The notes: generated by a model from the letters alone, not told the origin. A stretch of DNA of 64,000 nucleotides from Enhydrobacter aerosaccus (GCF_900167455.1 NZ_FUWJ01000002.1:496305-560304); one strand, 5' to 3'; counted from the stretch's first letter, positions 22,281 to 32,780 are shown. Made by a program: numbers and translations.

Positions 22281-23069
22281 GTGCCGCGTTACAAGATCAC
22301 TGTCGAGTATGACGGCGGATCGTTCGTCGGCTGGCAGCGCCAGGACACCGGCCCCTCGATCCAGGCCGCTCTTGAAGACGCCGTCTTTGCCTTCACCGGC
22401 GAGCGGGTGCACGTGCAGGGAGCCGGACGCACCGACGCCGGAGTCCACGCCCGCGGGCAGGTGGCGCATTTCGACCTCGTCAAGCCGCAGCCGACGGAAA
22501 GCATCCGCGGCGCGCTCTGCTTCCATCTGCGTCCTCATCCGATCGTCGTGCCGACAGCCGAGATCGCCGCGCCGGATTTCCATGCCCGCTTCTCGGCAAC
22601 CTATCGCCGCTACCGTTACCGTATCCTCAATCGGCGCTCGCCGGCGGCACTCGATCGCGGACAGGTGTGGCATGTCCCGGTTCCGCTCGACGCCGACAGC
22701 ATGGCGGCAGCGGCGGCGGTCCTGGTCGGGCGTCACGACTTCAACAGCTTCCGGTCGATCAATTGCCAGGCAGCTTCGTCGATCAAGACGCTCGACATGC
22801 TGAGCGTCCGGCGCGACGGTGAAGAGATCGCGATCGATGTCGGTGCGCGTTCGTTCCTGCACAACCAGGTGCGCATCCTGGTCGGTACGCTGCAGTTGGT
22901 CGGCCGCGGCCAGTGGAGCAAACGCGACGTCGAGGAAGCGCTGCGGGCGTGCGACCGCACACGTGCCGGTCCCACCGCGCCGCCGGTCGGCTTGTGCCTG
23001 ATGGAAGTGCGCTACGGCCTAGCTGCCGACGACCGTCGAAACGCCGAGGACCTGGTTGACGATGAGTGA
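22281..23069 (+). CDS. truA: tRNA pseudouridine synthase A
   Basis: TruA (262 residues) makes pseudouridine 38-40 in tRNA anticodon arms. The catalytic Asp is in GAGRTDAGVHARGQVAHF; FSATYRRYRYRI and SFLHNQVRILVGTLQLVG are conserved. The start is GTG, three bases after fmt. The last 51 bases overlap the end of the convergent membrane protein gene, and the C-terminal residues after MEVRYG extend past the usual end of the family. Confidence 0.95.
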   Translation: MPRYKITVEYDGGSFVGWQRQDTGPSIQAALEDAVFAFTGERVHVQGAGRTDAGVHARGQVAHFDLVKPQPTESIRGALCFHLRPHPIVVPTAEIAAPDFHARFSATYRRYRYRILNRRSPAALDRGQVWHVPVPLDADSMAAAAAVLVGRHDFNSFRSINCQAASSIKTLDMLSVRRDGEEIAIDVGARSFLHNQVRILVGTLQLVGRGQWSKRDVEEALRACDRTRAGPTAPPVGLCLMEVRYGLAADDRRNAEDLVDDE

Positions 23070-23603
23070 CAGGAACAGTGACGGCACCCAGTTCACGATC
23101 AGCAGCAGACCGGCGACGAGCCAGTTGACACCCAGCACCATGCGCGTGGTCGTCGCGATCCAGTAGAAGAGCAACGCCTGCAGCGCGATATCGAAGATCA
23201 TCGGAAAGGGCATCGGCGTCACGTTGGCGACCAGCGCATCGGCAAGCAGCAGCCCCATGGCCGGCAGGCTGATCCAGTTCAAGGCACCGATATAGCGCGG
23301 GTAACGATCGAGCCATCTCCGGTGGCGTGCGATCTCGTAGAACAGCACCGGATACAGCAGCCAATCCACGAGGTAGCGCAGCGCCTCCACCAGCGCGATG
23401 TCGATCTCGTCCGCGGCTACGTAGAGGCCCGAATAGGAGATGATGACGTAGAGGGCATAGAGCGGTGCGACCAGCACCATGACCCAGAATGAACGCAAGC
23501 AGGCCTGGACGCTGTTCTCGAAATAGAACGGCGCCGAGGGATCGCGCTGCAGGAACCGAAGCGCGCCCTGCGTGCCGCGGCCGATTTCACCACTCGTCAA
23601 CAC
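23019..23603 (-). CDS. Multi-spanning membrane protein of unknown function
   Basis: This 194-residue protein has about five membrane segments (SFWVMVLVAPLYALYVIISY, RYLVDWLLYPVLFYEIA, WISLPAMGLLLADALV and a C-terminal pair ending VLGVSTVVGS). It begins with FLQRDPSAPFYFENS. I chose the GTG at 23603, seven bases after the dapE stop; longer in-frame sequence upstream is antisense to dapE and not protein-like. Coupling to dapE is likely. No function is recognised. Confidence 0.75.
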   Translation of the reverse strand: MLTSGEIGRGTQGALRFLQRDPSAPFYFENSVQACLRSFWVMVLVAPLYALYVIISYSGLYVAADEIDIALVEALRYLVDWLLYPVLFYEIARHRRWLDRYPRYIGALNWISLPAMGLLLADALVANVTPMPFPMIFDIALQALLFYWIATTTRMVLGVNWLVAGLLLIVNWVPSLFLSLIVNQVLGVSTVVGS

Positions 23604-23610
23604 GATGCAG

Positions 23611-24801
23611 TCAGGACCCGAAGTAGCGGTCGAGAACCGTCTCGTAGACACGCGACAGCGTCTTGAGATCGGAGATGGCGCTCTTTTCATCGACCTTGTG
23701 CATGGTCTCTCCGACCAGACCGAATTCCAGTACCGGACAGTAGGCGCTGATGAACCGTGCATCGGAGGTGCCGCCGGTCGTCGACAACTCCGGGTCGATC
23801 CCGGCGACGTCGCGGACGGCACCGGCCACGAGATCGACGAGCGCGCCCGGCGGCGTGTAGAACGACTCTCCCGAGACCTCGACATTGCGGTACTCGACAA
23901 CGCCGTTGCCACCAACGGCCGCACTGGCCTGCTCGATCCGCTCCTTGAGATGGGCAAGCAGGGTCTTCGACGTCCAAAGATCGTTGAAGCGCGTATTGAA
24001 GCGCGCCGTCACGGTTCCAGGGGCGATGTTGGTCGCCTTGTTGCCGACATCGATGGTCGTGAACTGCAGCGAGGTCGGCTGGAAGTGCGTGCTGCCCTTG
24101 TCGATCGGCTCGCGCACCAGAGCTTCGACGATGGCCGACAGACGGTGGATGGGATTGTCCAGACGCTCCGGGTAGCCGACATGGCCCTGGATGCCGCGCA
24201 CCACGAGGTCGACGGTCATGCTGCCGCGACGGCCGATCTTCATCATGTCGCCGAAGCGCTTGGAACTGGTCGGTTCGCCGACAATGCAGGCATCGATCGT
24301 CTCGCCGCGTTCGGCCAGCCGCTTCAGCATCTTCACGGTCCCGTTGACGGCCGGACCTTCCTCGTCGCCCGTGATCAGCAGGCTGATGGAGCCGCCGAAG
24401 TCGCGGCCGCGCCGGGCCGTGAAACGGGCCGCCGCTTCGGTGAAGGCGGCGATCGCGCCCTTCATGTCGGCAGCCCCTCGGCCAAATACATAGCCGGCCG
24501 ACAATTCGGCCGAGAACGGCCCGATGGTCCAGGAGGAGAGATCGCCCACGGGCACGACGTCGGAATGGCCGGCGAAGCAGAAATGCTTCCCGCCGGTGCC
24601 GATGCGCGCGTAGAGGTTGGCGACGTCGTCGGTGCCAGTCTGGGTGAAATCCATGCGCTCGCAGCGGAACCCGAGCGGCGTCAAGGTCCGCTCGAGGAGC
24701 TGCAAGGCGCCGGCCTCGCGCGGCGTCACGCTCTCGCAGCGCACCAGGGCACGCGTCAGTTCGACCACGTCGGTGACGGAAGGAACCACTGTGTCGGGCA
24801 T
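23611..24801 (-). CDS. dapE: Succinyl-diaminopimelate desuccinylase
   Basis: This 396-residue M20 metallopeptidase-type enzyme cleaves succinyl-diaminopimelate in lysine and peptidoglycan precursor synthesis. Zinc ligands and catalytic residues appear in CFAGHSDVVPVGD, FGRGAADMKGAIAAF, ITGDEEGPAVNGTVK and GEPTSSKRFGD. GGTSDARFI is a DapE signature, and the last His lies near FGLVGETMHKVDE. Full length. It is upstream of, and probably coupled to, the membrane protein gene. Confidence 0.95.
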   Translation of the reverse strand: MPDTVVPSVTDVVELTRALVRCESVTPREAGALQLLERTLTPLGFRCERMDFTQTGTDDVANLYARIGTGGKHFCFAGHSDVVPVGDLSSWTIGPFSAELSAGYVFGRGAADMKGAIAAFTEAAARFTARRGRDFGGSISLLITGDEEGPAVNGTVKMLKRLAERGETIDACIVGEPTSSKRFGDMMKIGRRGSMTVDLVVRGIQGHVGYPERLDNPIHRLSAIVEALVREPIDKGSTHFQPTSLQFTTIDVGNKATNIAPGTVTARFNTRFNDLWTSKTLLAHLKERIEQASAAVGGNGVVEYRNVEVSGESFYTPPGALVDLVAGAVRDVAGIDPELSTTGGTSDARFISAYCPVLEFGLVGETMHKVDEKSAISDLKTLSRVYETVLDRYFGS

Positions 24802-24828
24802 GGGCGGACACTACATCCGCCACCCTCC

Positions 24829-24864
24829 AAAGAGAAGGGCGCCGGCTTGCCATAGCCGGCGCCC
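24829..24864 (-). terminator. Rho-independent terminator after smc
   Basis: GGGCGCCGGCT and AGCCGGCGCCC (24837-24864) form a perfect 11-pair stem with a six-base loop. On the minus strand it is followed by TTCTCTTT. It lies about 50 bases past the smc stop and before the dapE start. Confidence 0.75.
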
Positions 24865-24911
24865 AGTCGATTTGAGAGGAAGAACTGTCTTGTTGTTACT
24901 GAAGCTCTTGG

Positions 24912-27900
24912 TCAGGCCACCATCCTGTCGGCTTCCATCAGGTTGACCGAGACGAGCTGCGACACACCGCGCTCGGCCATGGTGACGCCGTACAGTCGGT
25001 CCATCCGCGCCATCGTGACGCGGTGATGGGTAATGATCAGGAAGCGCGTGTCGGTACGACCCGCGATTTCCTGAACCAGCGCGCAGAAGCGCTCCACGTT
25101 CAGATCGTCCAGCGGCGCGTCCACCTCGTCCAGCACGCAGATCGGCGCCGGATTGGTCATGAACACCGCGAACAGAAGCGACAGCGCCGTCAAGGCCTGC
25201 TCACCACCCGAGAGCAGCGACATGACCTGCAGCTTCTTGCCCGGCGGGCTGGCATGGATCTCGAGCCCGGCCTCGAGCGGATCTTCCGATTCGGTGAGAC
25301 GGAGCTCAGCCTTGCCGCCGCCGAACAGCTTGGTGAAGAGCTGCTGGAAGTGGGTGCTCACCTGCTCGAAGGCGGCCACGAAGCGCTCGCGCCCTTCCCG
25401 GTTCAGGCTCTGGATGCCCTGGCGCAGGCGACCGATGGCGGCGATCAGGTCGTCGCGCTCCGTCGTCATGCCGGTGATCTGCTGCTCGAGCTCGTTCGCC
25501 TCTTCCTCGGCGCGCAGATTGACCGCGCCCATCGTCTCACGCTCGTGCGTCAGCCGTTCGAGCCGGTGTTCGGCCTTCTCGAGTTCCGGCAGCTCCTCGA
25601 GCGACTGCACTTCGGCAAGCGCCAGCACATCGCTGATCTCGCAGCGGAGCCGCTCGATGATGCGATCGACCACCATCTCGCGGTCCTTGGTGGCCTGCTC
25701 GACCTGGCCTTCGCGCCGCACGCGGTTCTCGCGCGCCGTGGAGAGTTCGGCCTCGGCCTGGCGCAGCGCCTTGTCGGCTTCGCTCAACCGGGTCTCGCCG
25801 ATGGCAAGGCGGTCCGCCGCCTCCTGGCGGTTCTGTTCGGCCTTGGCGATCTCCTCACCGAGCGTGGCCTGCTTGGCTTCGATCTCGGCCGGCTTGGCCT
25901 CGAGCTCCGAGATCGTCGCCGCGATCTGCTCGCGGCGCGCGTCGAGTTCGCCGATCTGGCCGTCGGCATCGCCCAGACGCTTGCTCCAGCTCTCGTGGTC
26001 CTGCGCGATCTGGGCCAGTCGCTCGGTGCGCATGGCCGATTCACGCGCCAGACGATCGCAAGTGCCTTCCGCCTCGACGAGCTGCGCCCGCAGTTCGGCG
26101 ATGCGCGCCCGCAACGTGCCGGCGGTGACCCGATCGGCCTGTGTGTCGGAGATCGCCGACAGGCGCGCCTGACGGAAAGTCCGGCGCATCTCGGCATCCG
26201 CCATGTCGCCGGCGATTTCCGCCACCACCCGTTCGATACCGGCCAAGCGGGTCGTCAGCTGATCGGTGCGGCGCGCGATCTCGGCATGGCGGTCGCGGGC
26301 CTGCATGGCCATCCGCTCGGCCGCGGCGATGGCACTCTGCCCGGCACGCTCCGCTTCCCGGGTCGCCTCGCCCGCCTCCTGCGCCTTGCGGCGGGAGGCT
26401 TCGGCGATGCGGCGTTCATGCAGACGAGCCTGCTCGACGCAGGTCTTTTCCGCGGTACGCGCGGCAGCGAGCCAAGTGGCCTCGGCATCCACGCGGGCCT
26501 GTTGAGCCGCCTGCTCTTCCGCCACGCCGTCGATCTGGCGGCGGATCTCGGCCAGCCGATTGCGCTGGCTCAACCGAACGGCCGCCGGCGAGGGCGCGCC
26601 GGCGCGCATCGTGTAGCCGTCCCAGCGCCAGACCGCGCCTTCGCGGGTGACGAGTTGCTGGCCGGGCTTCAGATCCTTCTGCAATGCCTCGCCAACGGCA
26701 TCGTCCTCGACCAGGCCGATGAAAGCGAGCCGCCGCTCGAGTTCGGGCAGCGCCTGCACATGCTGCGCCAGCGGCGTGACGCCCTCCGGCAGCGACGGCG
26801 TCTCGGCCAGTGGCCCCAGCGGCAACCAGTGCACCGGTGCGCCGCGATCGGAGGAGGCTTCCAGTTCCTCGCCGAAAGCCGCGCCCAGCGCCTTCTCGAA
26901 GCCCGGTTCCACGGTCAGTGCATCGAGCAGCGGCGGCCACAGCGAATCGGCCGCCGACTTCAGCGCCGCCGCGACACCCGCCTCTTCGGCACGCAACTTG
27001 GTCAGCCGCGCATTGGCTTTCTGCAGAAGCTCGTTGGCCGCCGCATAGCTCTGCTCCGCCGCCTGCCGTTCGGCGGCGCGGGCCTGCTCCATGTCGATGC
27101 GCTCGGCTTCGGCCTTCGCGACAGCGGCACGGGCCGCGTCCGATTCATAGCGCTCGGCTTCCCGGGCGCTTTCGATCTTCTCGGCACTGCCGAGGCGCGT
27201 CTCCTCGAGCGCAAGGCGAGCGGCTTCGAGGGCTGCCTCGACCTCGGACAAGGCCGGCAGGTTCCGCAGCTCGTTCTCGATCTGCTGCTGCTGACCGGCC
27301 ACTTCGGCGCGCCGCGCCTCCAGTCGGCGCAGCCGTTCCTGAACTTCGGCGATCTCGCGGCTCACGCTGCTGCGCAGCGCCTCGTCGTCCGCGATCTGGC
27401 GCGTCAGGCGATCGTGCTCGGCCTCGGTGGCAGCGGTCGCCGACCGCGCTTCGTCACGTGCCTGCTCGGCGGCCTCGGCGCGATCCTCCTCGCCCACCCG
27501 CTCCTGTTCGAGTCGCTCCCGCTGCGCATCGAGATCGGCGATCGCCCTCTCGGCATCGCCCTTGCGGCCCCGCTCGCGTCCCAGATCCGACTCGGTCTGC
27601 TGCAGCCGGGTCTCGGCTTCCTGCTGTGCCGAAGCGACACGTTCGGCTTCGGCAGCCAAGGCATCGTGCGCCACGCGCAGGCGCTGAAGGGCGGCCGCCG
27701 CAGCAGCTTCCTCGTTGCGCAACGGTGGCAGCGCAGTCGCTGCTTCCGCCTGCGCCGTCGTGGCAAGGCCCACCAGCCGGGTCAGATCGGCGACCTGGGC
27801 CTCGGCTTCCTTCAGCCGTTCCCCTGCCTCGGCCAGCTCACGCTCGGCGGCGGCCAGCTTGAGGGCCAGCACGGCCGCCTCGGCGCGACGGATATGGTCG

Positions 27901-28568
27901 CTGAGGTTGCGATAGCGGCTGGCCTGGCGCGCCTGTCGCTTCAATCCCTTGTGCTGCTCCTCGAGCGCCACCAGCACGTCCTGCACCCGGGCGAGATTCT
28001 GCTCGGCGGCCCGCAGCCGCAGCTCGGCTTCATGACGGCGCGCATAGAGGCCCGTGATGCCGGCGGCCTCGTCGATGATGGTGCGCCGATCGGCCGGCTT
28101 GGCATTGATGAGGGTGCCGATGCGGCCCTGGCTCACCAGCGCCGTCGACCGCGAGCCGGTGGCGGCGTCGGCGAACAGGGTCTGGACGTCGCGGGCGCGG
28201 ATGTCGCGACCGTTTACCGAATAGGACGAACCGTGGCCGCGCTCGATGCGCCGCACCACATCGAGCTGATCGGCATCGTTCACCATCGCCGGCGCGGTGC
28301 GGGTCCGGTTGTCGAGCGACAGCATCACCTCGGCGATGTTGCGCGCCGGCCGAGTGCCGGCGCCGGCGAAGATCACGTCCTCCATCTCGCTGCCGCGCAT
28401 CTGCTTGGCCGAGGTTTCACCCATGACCCATTTCAGCGCCTCGACGAGATTCGACTTGCCGCAGCCGTTGGGCCCCACGATGCCGGTCATGCCGGGCTCG
28501 ATGGCGAGCTCCGTCGGATCGACGAAGGACTTGAAGCCGGAGAGCCGGAGCTTGTCGAAATGGACCAT
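24912..28568 (-). CDS. smc: Chromosome segregation ATPase SMC
   Basis: This 1218-residue SMC protein, with ScpA/ScpB partners elsewhere, compacts and segregates chromosomes. The N-terminal ATPase lobe has GIVGPNGCGKSNLVEALKWV. Two long coiled coils surround a hinge near residues 520-660. The C-terminal lobe has the signature LLSGGEQALTALSLLFAVFM and Walker B CVLDEVDAPLDD. It is slightly longer than many bacterial SMCs because of extended Glu/Ala/Arg-rich coils. It is downstream of the DsbA-like gene, as in related genomes. Confidence 0.97.
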   Translation of the reverse strand: MVHFDKLRLSGFKSFVDPTELAIEPGMTGIVGPNGCGKSNLVEALKWVMGETSAKQMRGSEMEDVIFAGAGTRPARNIAEVMLSLDNRTRTAPAMVNDADQLDVVRRIERGHGSSYSVNGRDIRARDVQTLFADAATGSRSTALVSQGRIGTLINAKPADRRTIIDEAAGITGLYARRHEAELRLRAAEQNLARVQDVLVALEEQHKGLKRQARQASRYRNLSDHIRRAEAAVLALKLAAAERELAEAGERLKEAEAQVADLTRLVGLATTAQAEAATALPPLRNEEAAAAAALQRLRVAHDALAAEAERVASAQQEAETRLQQTESDLGRERGRKGDAERAIADLDAQRERLEQERVGEEDRAEAAEQARDEARSATAATEAEHDRLTRQIADDEALRSSVSREIAEVQERLRRLEARRAEVAGQQQQIENELRNLPALSEVEAALEAARLALEETRLGSAEKIESAREAERYESDAARAAVAKAEAERIDMEQARAAERQAAEQSYAAANELLQKANARLTKLRAEEAGVAAALKSAADSLWPPLLDALTVEPGFEKALGAAFGEELEASSDRGAPVHWLPLGPLAETPSLPEGVTPLAQHVQALPELERRLAFIGLVEDDAVGEALQKDLKPGQQLVTREGAVWRWDGYTMRAGAPSPAAVRLSQRNRLAEIRRQIDGVAEEQAAQQARVDAEATWLAAARTAEKTCVEQARLHERRIAEASRRKAQEAGEATREAERAGQSAIAAAERMAMQARDRHAEIARRTDQLTTRLAGIERVVAEIAGDMADAEMRRTFRQARLSAISDTQADRVTAGTLRARIAELRAQLVEAEGTCDRLARESAMRTERLAQIAQDHESWSKRLGDADGQIGELDARREQIAATISELEAKPAEIEAKQATLGEEIAKAEQNRQEAADRLAIGETRLSEADKALRQAEAELSTARENRVRREGQVEQATKDREMVVDRIIERLRCEISDVLALAEVQSLEELPELEKAEHRLERLTHERETMGAVNLRAEEEANELEQQITGMTTERDDLIAAIGRLRQGIQSLNREGRERFVAAFEQVSTHFQQLFTKLFGGGKAELRLTESEDPLEAGLEIHASPPGKKLQVMSLLSGGEQALTALSLLFAVFMTNPAPICVLDEVDAPLDDLNVERFCALVQEIAGRTDTRFLIITHHRVTMARMDRLYGVTMAERGVSQLVSVNLMEADRMVA

Positions 28569-28595
28569 CTACACCACGCCTGTCGGTTAGCCGGT

Positions 28596-29267
28596 TTACT
28601 TGTTCAGAAGCTTGCTGAAGGCGGCGTCGAGCTCATCGAGCGAACGCGCGCCTGTGAACTTCTCGCCGTTGATGAACAGGGTCGGCGTCGAATTCACCCC
28701 GACCTGCTCACCCGTGCGATAGGAATTGATCACGCCGTCGGCCACGGCCGGATCGGCAAGGCAGGCCTTGACCTCCTTGTCGCCCATGCCGGCGATGCGG
28801 AAGGACTTGGCCAGTTCGGCCAGCGGATCGGAGGCGGTGGCCCAGTTGCCCTGGCCGCGGAAGATCATGTCGACCACGGCATAGTACTTGTCGTTGCCGG
28901 CGCACTGCGCCAGCTGCGCGGCCCGCGCCGCGGTCTCGTCGAGCGGGAAGTCGCGATAGATGAGCTTCACCTTGCCGGTGTCGATCCACTTCTTCTTGAT
29001 CTCCGGCAGCTCCACCGTGTTGAAGTGGGCGCAGTGCGGGCAGGTGAACGAGGCGTATTCGATCAACGTGATCGGCGCCTTGGGATCGCCCTCGACATGG
29101 TCGTTGGGCTGGACCTGCAGAATCGCGGCCTTGTCGGGCGCAGCCGTCGTCGCTGCCGCCGGAACCGGCGCCGGGCCGGTCGTGGCGGGGCGGGTCCCGA
29201 AGTAGACGCCGGCCGCGATGGCAGCCACCGCCACGACGCCGCCGGCGATGATCAAGATATTCCGCAT
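28596..29267 (-). CDS. DsbA-family thiol-disulfide oxidoreductase, membrane-anchored
   Basis: This 223-residue protein has an N-terminal membrane anchor or signal (MRNILIIAGGVVAVAAIAAG), an Ala/Pro/Thr-rich linker and a DsbA-like thioredoxin domain. The redox motif is CPHC (residues 76-79) in YASFTCPHCAHFN, and the cis-proline lies in VNSTPTLFINGEKF. The ATG at 29267 has a good GAGAGGAAG site; a longer frame to 29318 lacks support. It forms or isomerises disulfides in the periplasm. It is a paralogue of the DsbA half of the adjacent upstream fusion gene. Confidence 0.9.
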   Translation of the reverse strand: MRNILIIAGGVVAVAAIAAGVYFGTRPATTGPAPVPAAATTAAPDKAAILQVQPNDHVEGDPKAPITLIEYASFTCPHCAHFNTVELPEIKKKWIDTGKVKLIYRDFPLDETAARAAQLAQCAGNDKYYAVVDMIFRGQGNWATASDPLAELAKSFRIAGMGDKEVKACLADPAVADGVINSYRTGEQVGVNSTPTLFINGEKFTGARSLDELDAAFSKLLNK

Positions 29268-29322
29268 ACCCAACTTCCTCTCTACTACATCTTGGAAATT
29301 CAGCCTGTGGGGAGTCAAACGT

Positions 29323-30441
29323 TTACCGGCCTATTTCATCCAGAATCTTGCCGATGGCGTCGGTGCTGCCGGGATTCCCACAATTCTGGCCATTGATGAA
29401 CAGGGTCGGGGTCTGGTTGACCCCGAGCGTCTGGCCGGACTGCACGTCGTCGATGATTTTGTCCAAAAGCTGGTCGTTGGCGAGACAATCGGCCGCCGCC
29501 AGGCCCTGCGCGGACAGAATCTTCACCATCTCGCCCTCGGGATCCTGCGCCGTCAGCCAGTCGACCTGGGAACGGAACAGCGCGTGGATGGTGTCGAAGA
29601 ACCTGGCCGTTCCGCCGCATTCGGCGAGCTGGCTGGCATGCGTGGCGATCGAATCGGAGGGAAAGTGCCGGTAGACGAAGCGGACCCGGCCGCTCTCGAC
29701 GAACTGCTTGCGAATACCCGGAAGCACGGCCATGGCGAAATTGGCACAGTGCGGACAGGTCAGCGAGAAATAGTCGATGATCACGTTCGGCGCGTCGGCT
29801 CTGCCCAGGACATGATCGGTCGGCCGAACGACCAGCAGCTTTTCCTGATCGTCCGTCCACTGAGCCAGCACGGTCTGGGCCCGCGATGTCCGCATGAACA
29901 GCATCGCCCCCAGAGCGCCCAGCATCAGGCTGCGGCGGCCGCGGGCGATGTGCGTGCCGAGCCGCGCCAGCGCCGCCTTGAGGTCGGGATCCTCGACCTT
30001 GGCCACACGTTCGGCGAGGCGCGCCGCGAGCTGCGGATCGACCGGCGCCACCGGCGGAGCCAGCGTTGGCGCTGTCACGCCGCCCTGGACCAGCCGGATC
30101 TCGTCGATGAAGCGATGACCGAAATAGGCATTCACCCGTTCGACGAGCTGATTGGCCCGGTGCTGGATCTCGAGCGATGCGGCGCCCTCGACGCGCAGTC
30201 GCAGGACCTTGCCGCCTCCGGCCTGCACTGCCCGGCCACCGCGGCCGGCCAGCAGGGCATCGGGACGCGACACGCGGGCAATCTCGGCGCCGACGATGGC
30301 GGACCACTCGGTCTTCAGACGGGCCAGCGGCGCTCCACTGGCTTTCGCGCCCTTCTTCCCCTTGGGAGACAGGCCCGAGGTGAGCCGCTGGGCGACACCG
30401 CCGATGGCGCGAAAGCCGTTTTCCCGCATGGACCCTTTCAA
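29323..30441 (-). CDS. Fusion protein: DciA-like DUF721 domain plus DsbA-like thioredoxin domain
   Basis: One continuous 372-residue reading frame joins two usually separate proteins. Residues about 10-165 match DUF721/DciA, a cytosolic helicase loader (LKTEWSAIVGAEIARVSRPD, QHRANQLVERVNAYFG, VEDPDLKAALARLG). Residues 168-190 read GRRSLMLGALGAMLFMRTSR, a twin-arginine-like hydrophobic stretch. Residues about 195-372 are a DsbA domain with CPHC at 229-232 and VNQTPTLFINGQ. The start is TTG at 30441, supported by AAGGAG six bases upstream; an ATG four codons later lacks a site. No internal start precedes the Arg-Arg pair. In related genomes the two are separate neighbouring genes. Confidence 0.85.
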   Translation of the reverse strand: MKGSMRENGFRAIGGVAQRLTSGLSPKGKKGAKASGAPLARLKTEWSAIVGAEIARVSRPDALLAGRGGRAVQAGGGKVLRLRVEGAASLEIQHRANQLVERVNAYFGHRFIDEIRLVQGGVTAPTLAPPVAPVDPQLAARLAERVAKVEDPDLKAALARLGTHIARGRRSLMLGALGAMLFMRTSRAQTVLAQWTDDQEKLLVVRPTDHVLGRADAPNVIIDYFSLTCPHCANFAMAVLPGIRKQFVESGRVRFVYRHFPSDSIATHASQLAECGGTARFFDTIHALFRSQVDWLTAQDPEGEMVKILSAQGLAAADCLANDQLLDKIIDDVQSGQTLGVNQTPTLFINGQNCGNPGSTDAIGKILDEIGR

Positions 30442-30475
30442 ACTCCGCTCCTTATGCTAGGGCACGCCTCCTTAC

Positions 30476-31543
30476 ATGACCATGACCCACGCCGCGCGCC
30501 TGCCCGCCAAACTACTCGCCTGGTACGACCGTCACCGACGCACCCTCCCGTGGCGCGCAATGCCCGGAAAACGCACGCCGCCTTATCTCGTTTGGCTGTC
30601 CGAGATCATGCTGCAGCAAACCACGGTCGCCACGGTCGGGGATTACTTTCACCGCTTTGTGAAGCGCTGGCCGACCGTGGAGGCCCTGGCCGCGGCGCCT
30701 CTCGACGACATCCTGTCGGCCTGGGCCGGCCTTGGTTACTACGCACGGGCCCGTAACCTGCATGCCTGCGCACGCACCGTGATCGAACGTCACGGCGGCC
30801 AGTTCCCGGACAGCGAGGCCGACTTGCTGGCCCTGCCCGGCATCGGCCGCTACACGGCCGCCGCCATCCGCGCCATCGCCTTCGACCAACCGGCGTCCGC
30901 TGTCGACGGCAACGTCGAACGCGTGATCGCCCGCCTGTACGCGATCGAGACGCCCTTGCCGGACGCCAAAGCCGAGATTCATGCCCGCGCGGCAGAGCTC
31001 GTGCCGCAGCAGCGCGCTGGGGACTATGCCCAGGCGATGATGGATCTCGGCGCCACGGTGTGCACGCCGCGCAGCCCAAGCTGCGTCATCTGTCCGCTGA
31101 TGGATGGATGCGAGGCGCGCCGGCGCGGCATTGCCGAGGAACTGCCGCGCCGCGCCCCAAAGGCGGAGAAGCCGACGCGCCGGGGCGTCGCCTTCGTGCT
31201 GTCACGCAAGGACGGCGCGGTGCTGCTGCGCAAGCGGCCGCCGCGCGGACTACTGGGCGGCATGGACGAAATACCGTCGAGCGACTGGCGCGAGGGCGAA
31301 CTCCTGATGGCCGAGGCGCTCAAGCAGGCACCAGTGCCGGCGAACTGGAAGATGCTCGACGGCGGGGTGCGCCACACTTTCACACACTTCCACTTGGAGC
31401 TCGCCGTCGCGCATGCCATCGCGACCACGGCCGGCCTGGCCAAGCTGGCGCCCGGCAGCGCCTGGTGCACGATCGACCAGCTCGACGAGCGCGCCTTGCC
31501 GACCGTCATGCGCAAGGTGATCGCGCATGCGATGAGCCGCTAA
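30476..31543 (+). CDS. mutY: A/G-specific adenine DNA glycosylase
   Basis: MutY (355 residues) removes adenine mispaired with 8-oxoguanine. The catalytic Glu is in SEIMLQQTTVATV. The helix-hairpin-helix reads LPGIGRYTAAAI, with the catalytic Asp in SAVDGNVERVIARL. The iron-sulfur cysteines are in CTPRSPSCVICPLMDGC. A NUDIX-like C-terminal domain (about 230-355) reads the 8-oxoG. An alternative ATG lies two codons in. It is divergent from the DciA-DsbA gene with 34 bases between. Confidence 0.96.
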   Translation: MTMTHAARLPAKLLAWYDRHRRTLPWRAMPGKRTPPYLVWLSEIMLQQTTVATVGDYFHRFVKRWPTVEALAAAPLDDILSAWAGLGYYARARNLHACARTVIERHGGQFPDSEADLLALPGIGRYTAAAIRAIAFDQPASAVDGNVERVIARLYAIETPLPDAKAEIHARAAELVPQQRAGDYAQAMMDLGATVCTPRSPSCVICPLMDGCEARRRGIAEELPRRAPKAEKPTRRGVAFVLSRKDGAVLLRKRPPRGLLGGMDEIPSSDWREGELLMAEALKQAPVPANWKMLDGGVRHTFTHFHLELAVAHAIATTAGLAKLAPGSAWCTIDQLDERALPTVMRKVIAHAMSR

Positions 31544-31564
31544 GGATCGTTTGACCAGGGACGG

Positions 31565-32748
<1,184 letters not shown>

Positions 32749-32780
32749 TCCATTGGACATACCAGACCTAGAGCCAGCCT

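Noticed and set aside
25023-29396. Plus-strand open frame of about 1457 codons opposite smc and the DsbA-like gene
   Set aside because: It is the mirror of strongly supported minus-strand genes in high-GC DNA, and its protein has no recognisable domain.
29323-29902. A separate DsbA gene starting inside the fusion at the Met after GRRSL
   Set aside because: This start has no ribosome site and would lose the Arg-Arg pair and positive charge needed for export; the single fused frame is better supported.
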